Assembly: GCF_014204915.1 (NCBI RefSeq)
Contig: NZ_JACHMH010000001.1
Span: 868,001 to 932,000, forward strand
Source of the DNA: Crossiella cryophila
GTDB taxonomy: Bacteria > Actinomycetota > Actinomycetes > Mycobacteriales > Pseudonocardiaceae
DNA: 64,000 bases
Direction of reading: 5' to 3'
Shown here: piece by piece, positions 63,457 through 64,000 of the stretch
Numbering within the stretch: position 1 is the stretch's first letter
Layout of the letters: every line of letters begins with the position of its first letter
Notes under the pieces: model-generated
Databases searched by the model: none
Told to the model about the DNA's origin: nothing
Seen by the model: only the letters and a program-made list of their open reading frames with translations
Translations under genes and position numbers: made by a program

Positions 63457-64000
63457 ATGGTGGACCTCGTGACCTGGCCTTTCGTACTCACCTGCATCGC
63501 GGTGGTGGTCTCTCCCGGGCCGTCACTGGCGGTCATCGTCAATCAGGCGCTGCGCGCCGGGCGCACCACCGGCCTGGCGACCATCGCGGGCAACACCAGC
63601 GGGCTGGTGTTCTGGGCCGCGGCCTCCGCGCTGGGGCTGACCGCGCTGGTGCGCACCTCCGAGGTGGCCTTCGTGGCACTCAAGGTGGCAGGCGCGCTCT
63701 ACCTGTGCTGGCTGGGCGTGCAGACCCTGCTGCGCTCACGCAGGCACCAGGAGCAGCCGCCGGAGGACCTGGCCGCCGGGGAGCGCCCGCGGGGCCTGTG
63801 GTCGGCCTACCGGGCCGGGCTGCTGGCCAACCTGAGCAACCCCAAGGCCGCCGCGCTCTACCTCGCGCTGCTGCCCCAGTTCCTGCCGCCGGACGGCTCG
63901 GTGCTCTCCGGCACCGCGGTGCTGACCGTGGTGCAGATGGCGATCAGCGCGGGCTGGTACGTGCTGGTGGTGCTGGCCGTGGGCGCGGTCCGCCGGGTGC
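63457..64000 (+). CDS. LysE/RhtB-family exporter (5' part; continues beyond window)
   Basis: 181 codons to the window edge. The V-V-S-P-G-P-S-L-A motif near 20 and later L-S-N-P-K-A-A-A-L-Y-L are diagnostic of LysE-type amino-acid exporters. At least five helices are seen. ATG at 63457, divergent from the symporter. Confidence 0.88.
   Translation, partial: MVDLVTWPFVLTCIAVVVSPGPSLAVIVNQALRAGRTTGLATIAGNTSGLVFWAAASALGLTALVRTSEVAFVALKVAGALYLCWLGVQTLLRSRRHQEQPPEDLAAGERPRGLWSAYRAGLLANLSNPKAAALYLALLPQFLPPDGSVLSGTAVLTVVQMAISAGWYVLVVLAVGAVRRV

Overview
The window is high-GC DNA with actinobacterial gene content: an HspR-controlled dnaK-grpE-dnaJ operon with HAIR operators, an EspG-type ESX chaperone, a WXG-type exported protein, LAxTG (class E sortase) surface proteins, SigE-family ECF sigma factors and DUF574 methyltransferases. 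This points to a filamentous actinomycete, most probably Pseudonocardiales. The genus cannot be fixed from the window. The order clpB / membrane protein / pyrE / TrmH-type methylase, and the grouping of purC, purB and purD, resemble conserved actinobacterial chromosome blocks. The region therefore looks like core chromosome with accessory inserts, not an island, prophage or plasmid.

Layout. 1-6 kb: partial epimerase, secreted V8-like protease, DUF2334 deacetylase-like protein, purC, a TetR regulator and purB. 6-9.5 kb: two parallel modules of SigE-family sigma factor plus single-pass membrane protein, separated by a second TetR gene. 9.6-13.7 kb: aldolase, HAD phosphatase, MarR regulator, small secreted protein and aminotransferase. 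13.8-20.3 kb: a tightly packed minus-strand run (SDR, membrane protein, pyrE, TrmH methylase, hypothetical, purD, then a WXG-like pair whose second member carries a C-terminal transglycosylase domain). 20.4-22.7 kb: four tandem paralogous lipoproteins. 23.5-26.1 kb: clpB with its own HAIR operator. 26.9-29.6 kb: MarR-controlled MFS exporter whose 3' end is built on DnaA-box-like repeats, plus a second MarR gene. 29.6-32 kb: divergent PPOX-fold protein and globin-reductase, the latter preceded by a short coupled ORF. 32-38 kb: metG behind a methionine-rich leader peptide and attenuator-like hairpins, then hspR-dnaJ-grpE-dnaK. 38-43.9 kb: secreted alpha/beta hydrolase, P450, DUF574 methyltransferase and a degenerate GGDEF-EAL protein. 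44-48.3 kb: a wall-anchored S1 protease followed by a paralogue that has lost the catalytic serine. 48.3-54.3 kb: EspG, a membrane Fe-S reductase, a Uma2-type nuclease, an SdrD-B protein and a CDF transporter. 54.3-60.1 kb: a 15-repeat DUF11 surface protein. 60.2-64 kb: dcd, tRNA-Gly(CCC), two DUF433 genes, a sodium:solute symporter and a truncated LysE-type exporter.

Main points for a second look: (1) a probable ribosome-mediated attenuator of metG, with an apparently leaderless 24-codon peptide holding seven methionines, three of them in the loop of a hairpin that competes with the next one; (2) a same-strand cluster of four exact and two near TTGTCCACA boxes in about 200 bp at the end of an MFS gene, partly on a 21-bp period; (3) the active-protease/pseudoprotease pair sharing an upstream palindrome; (4) an SD-preceded short ORF coupled to the globin-reductase gene; (5) a shared TGCAACC promoter motif before both sigma genes. 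All functional statements come from reading the sequence and knowledge of the families; no database search was run.
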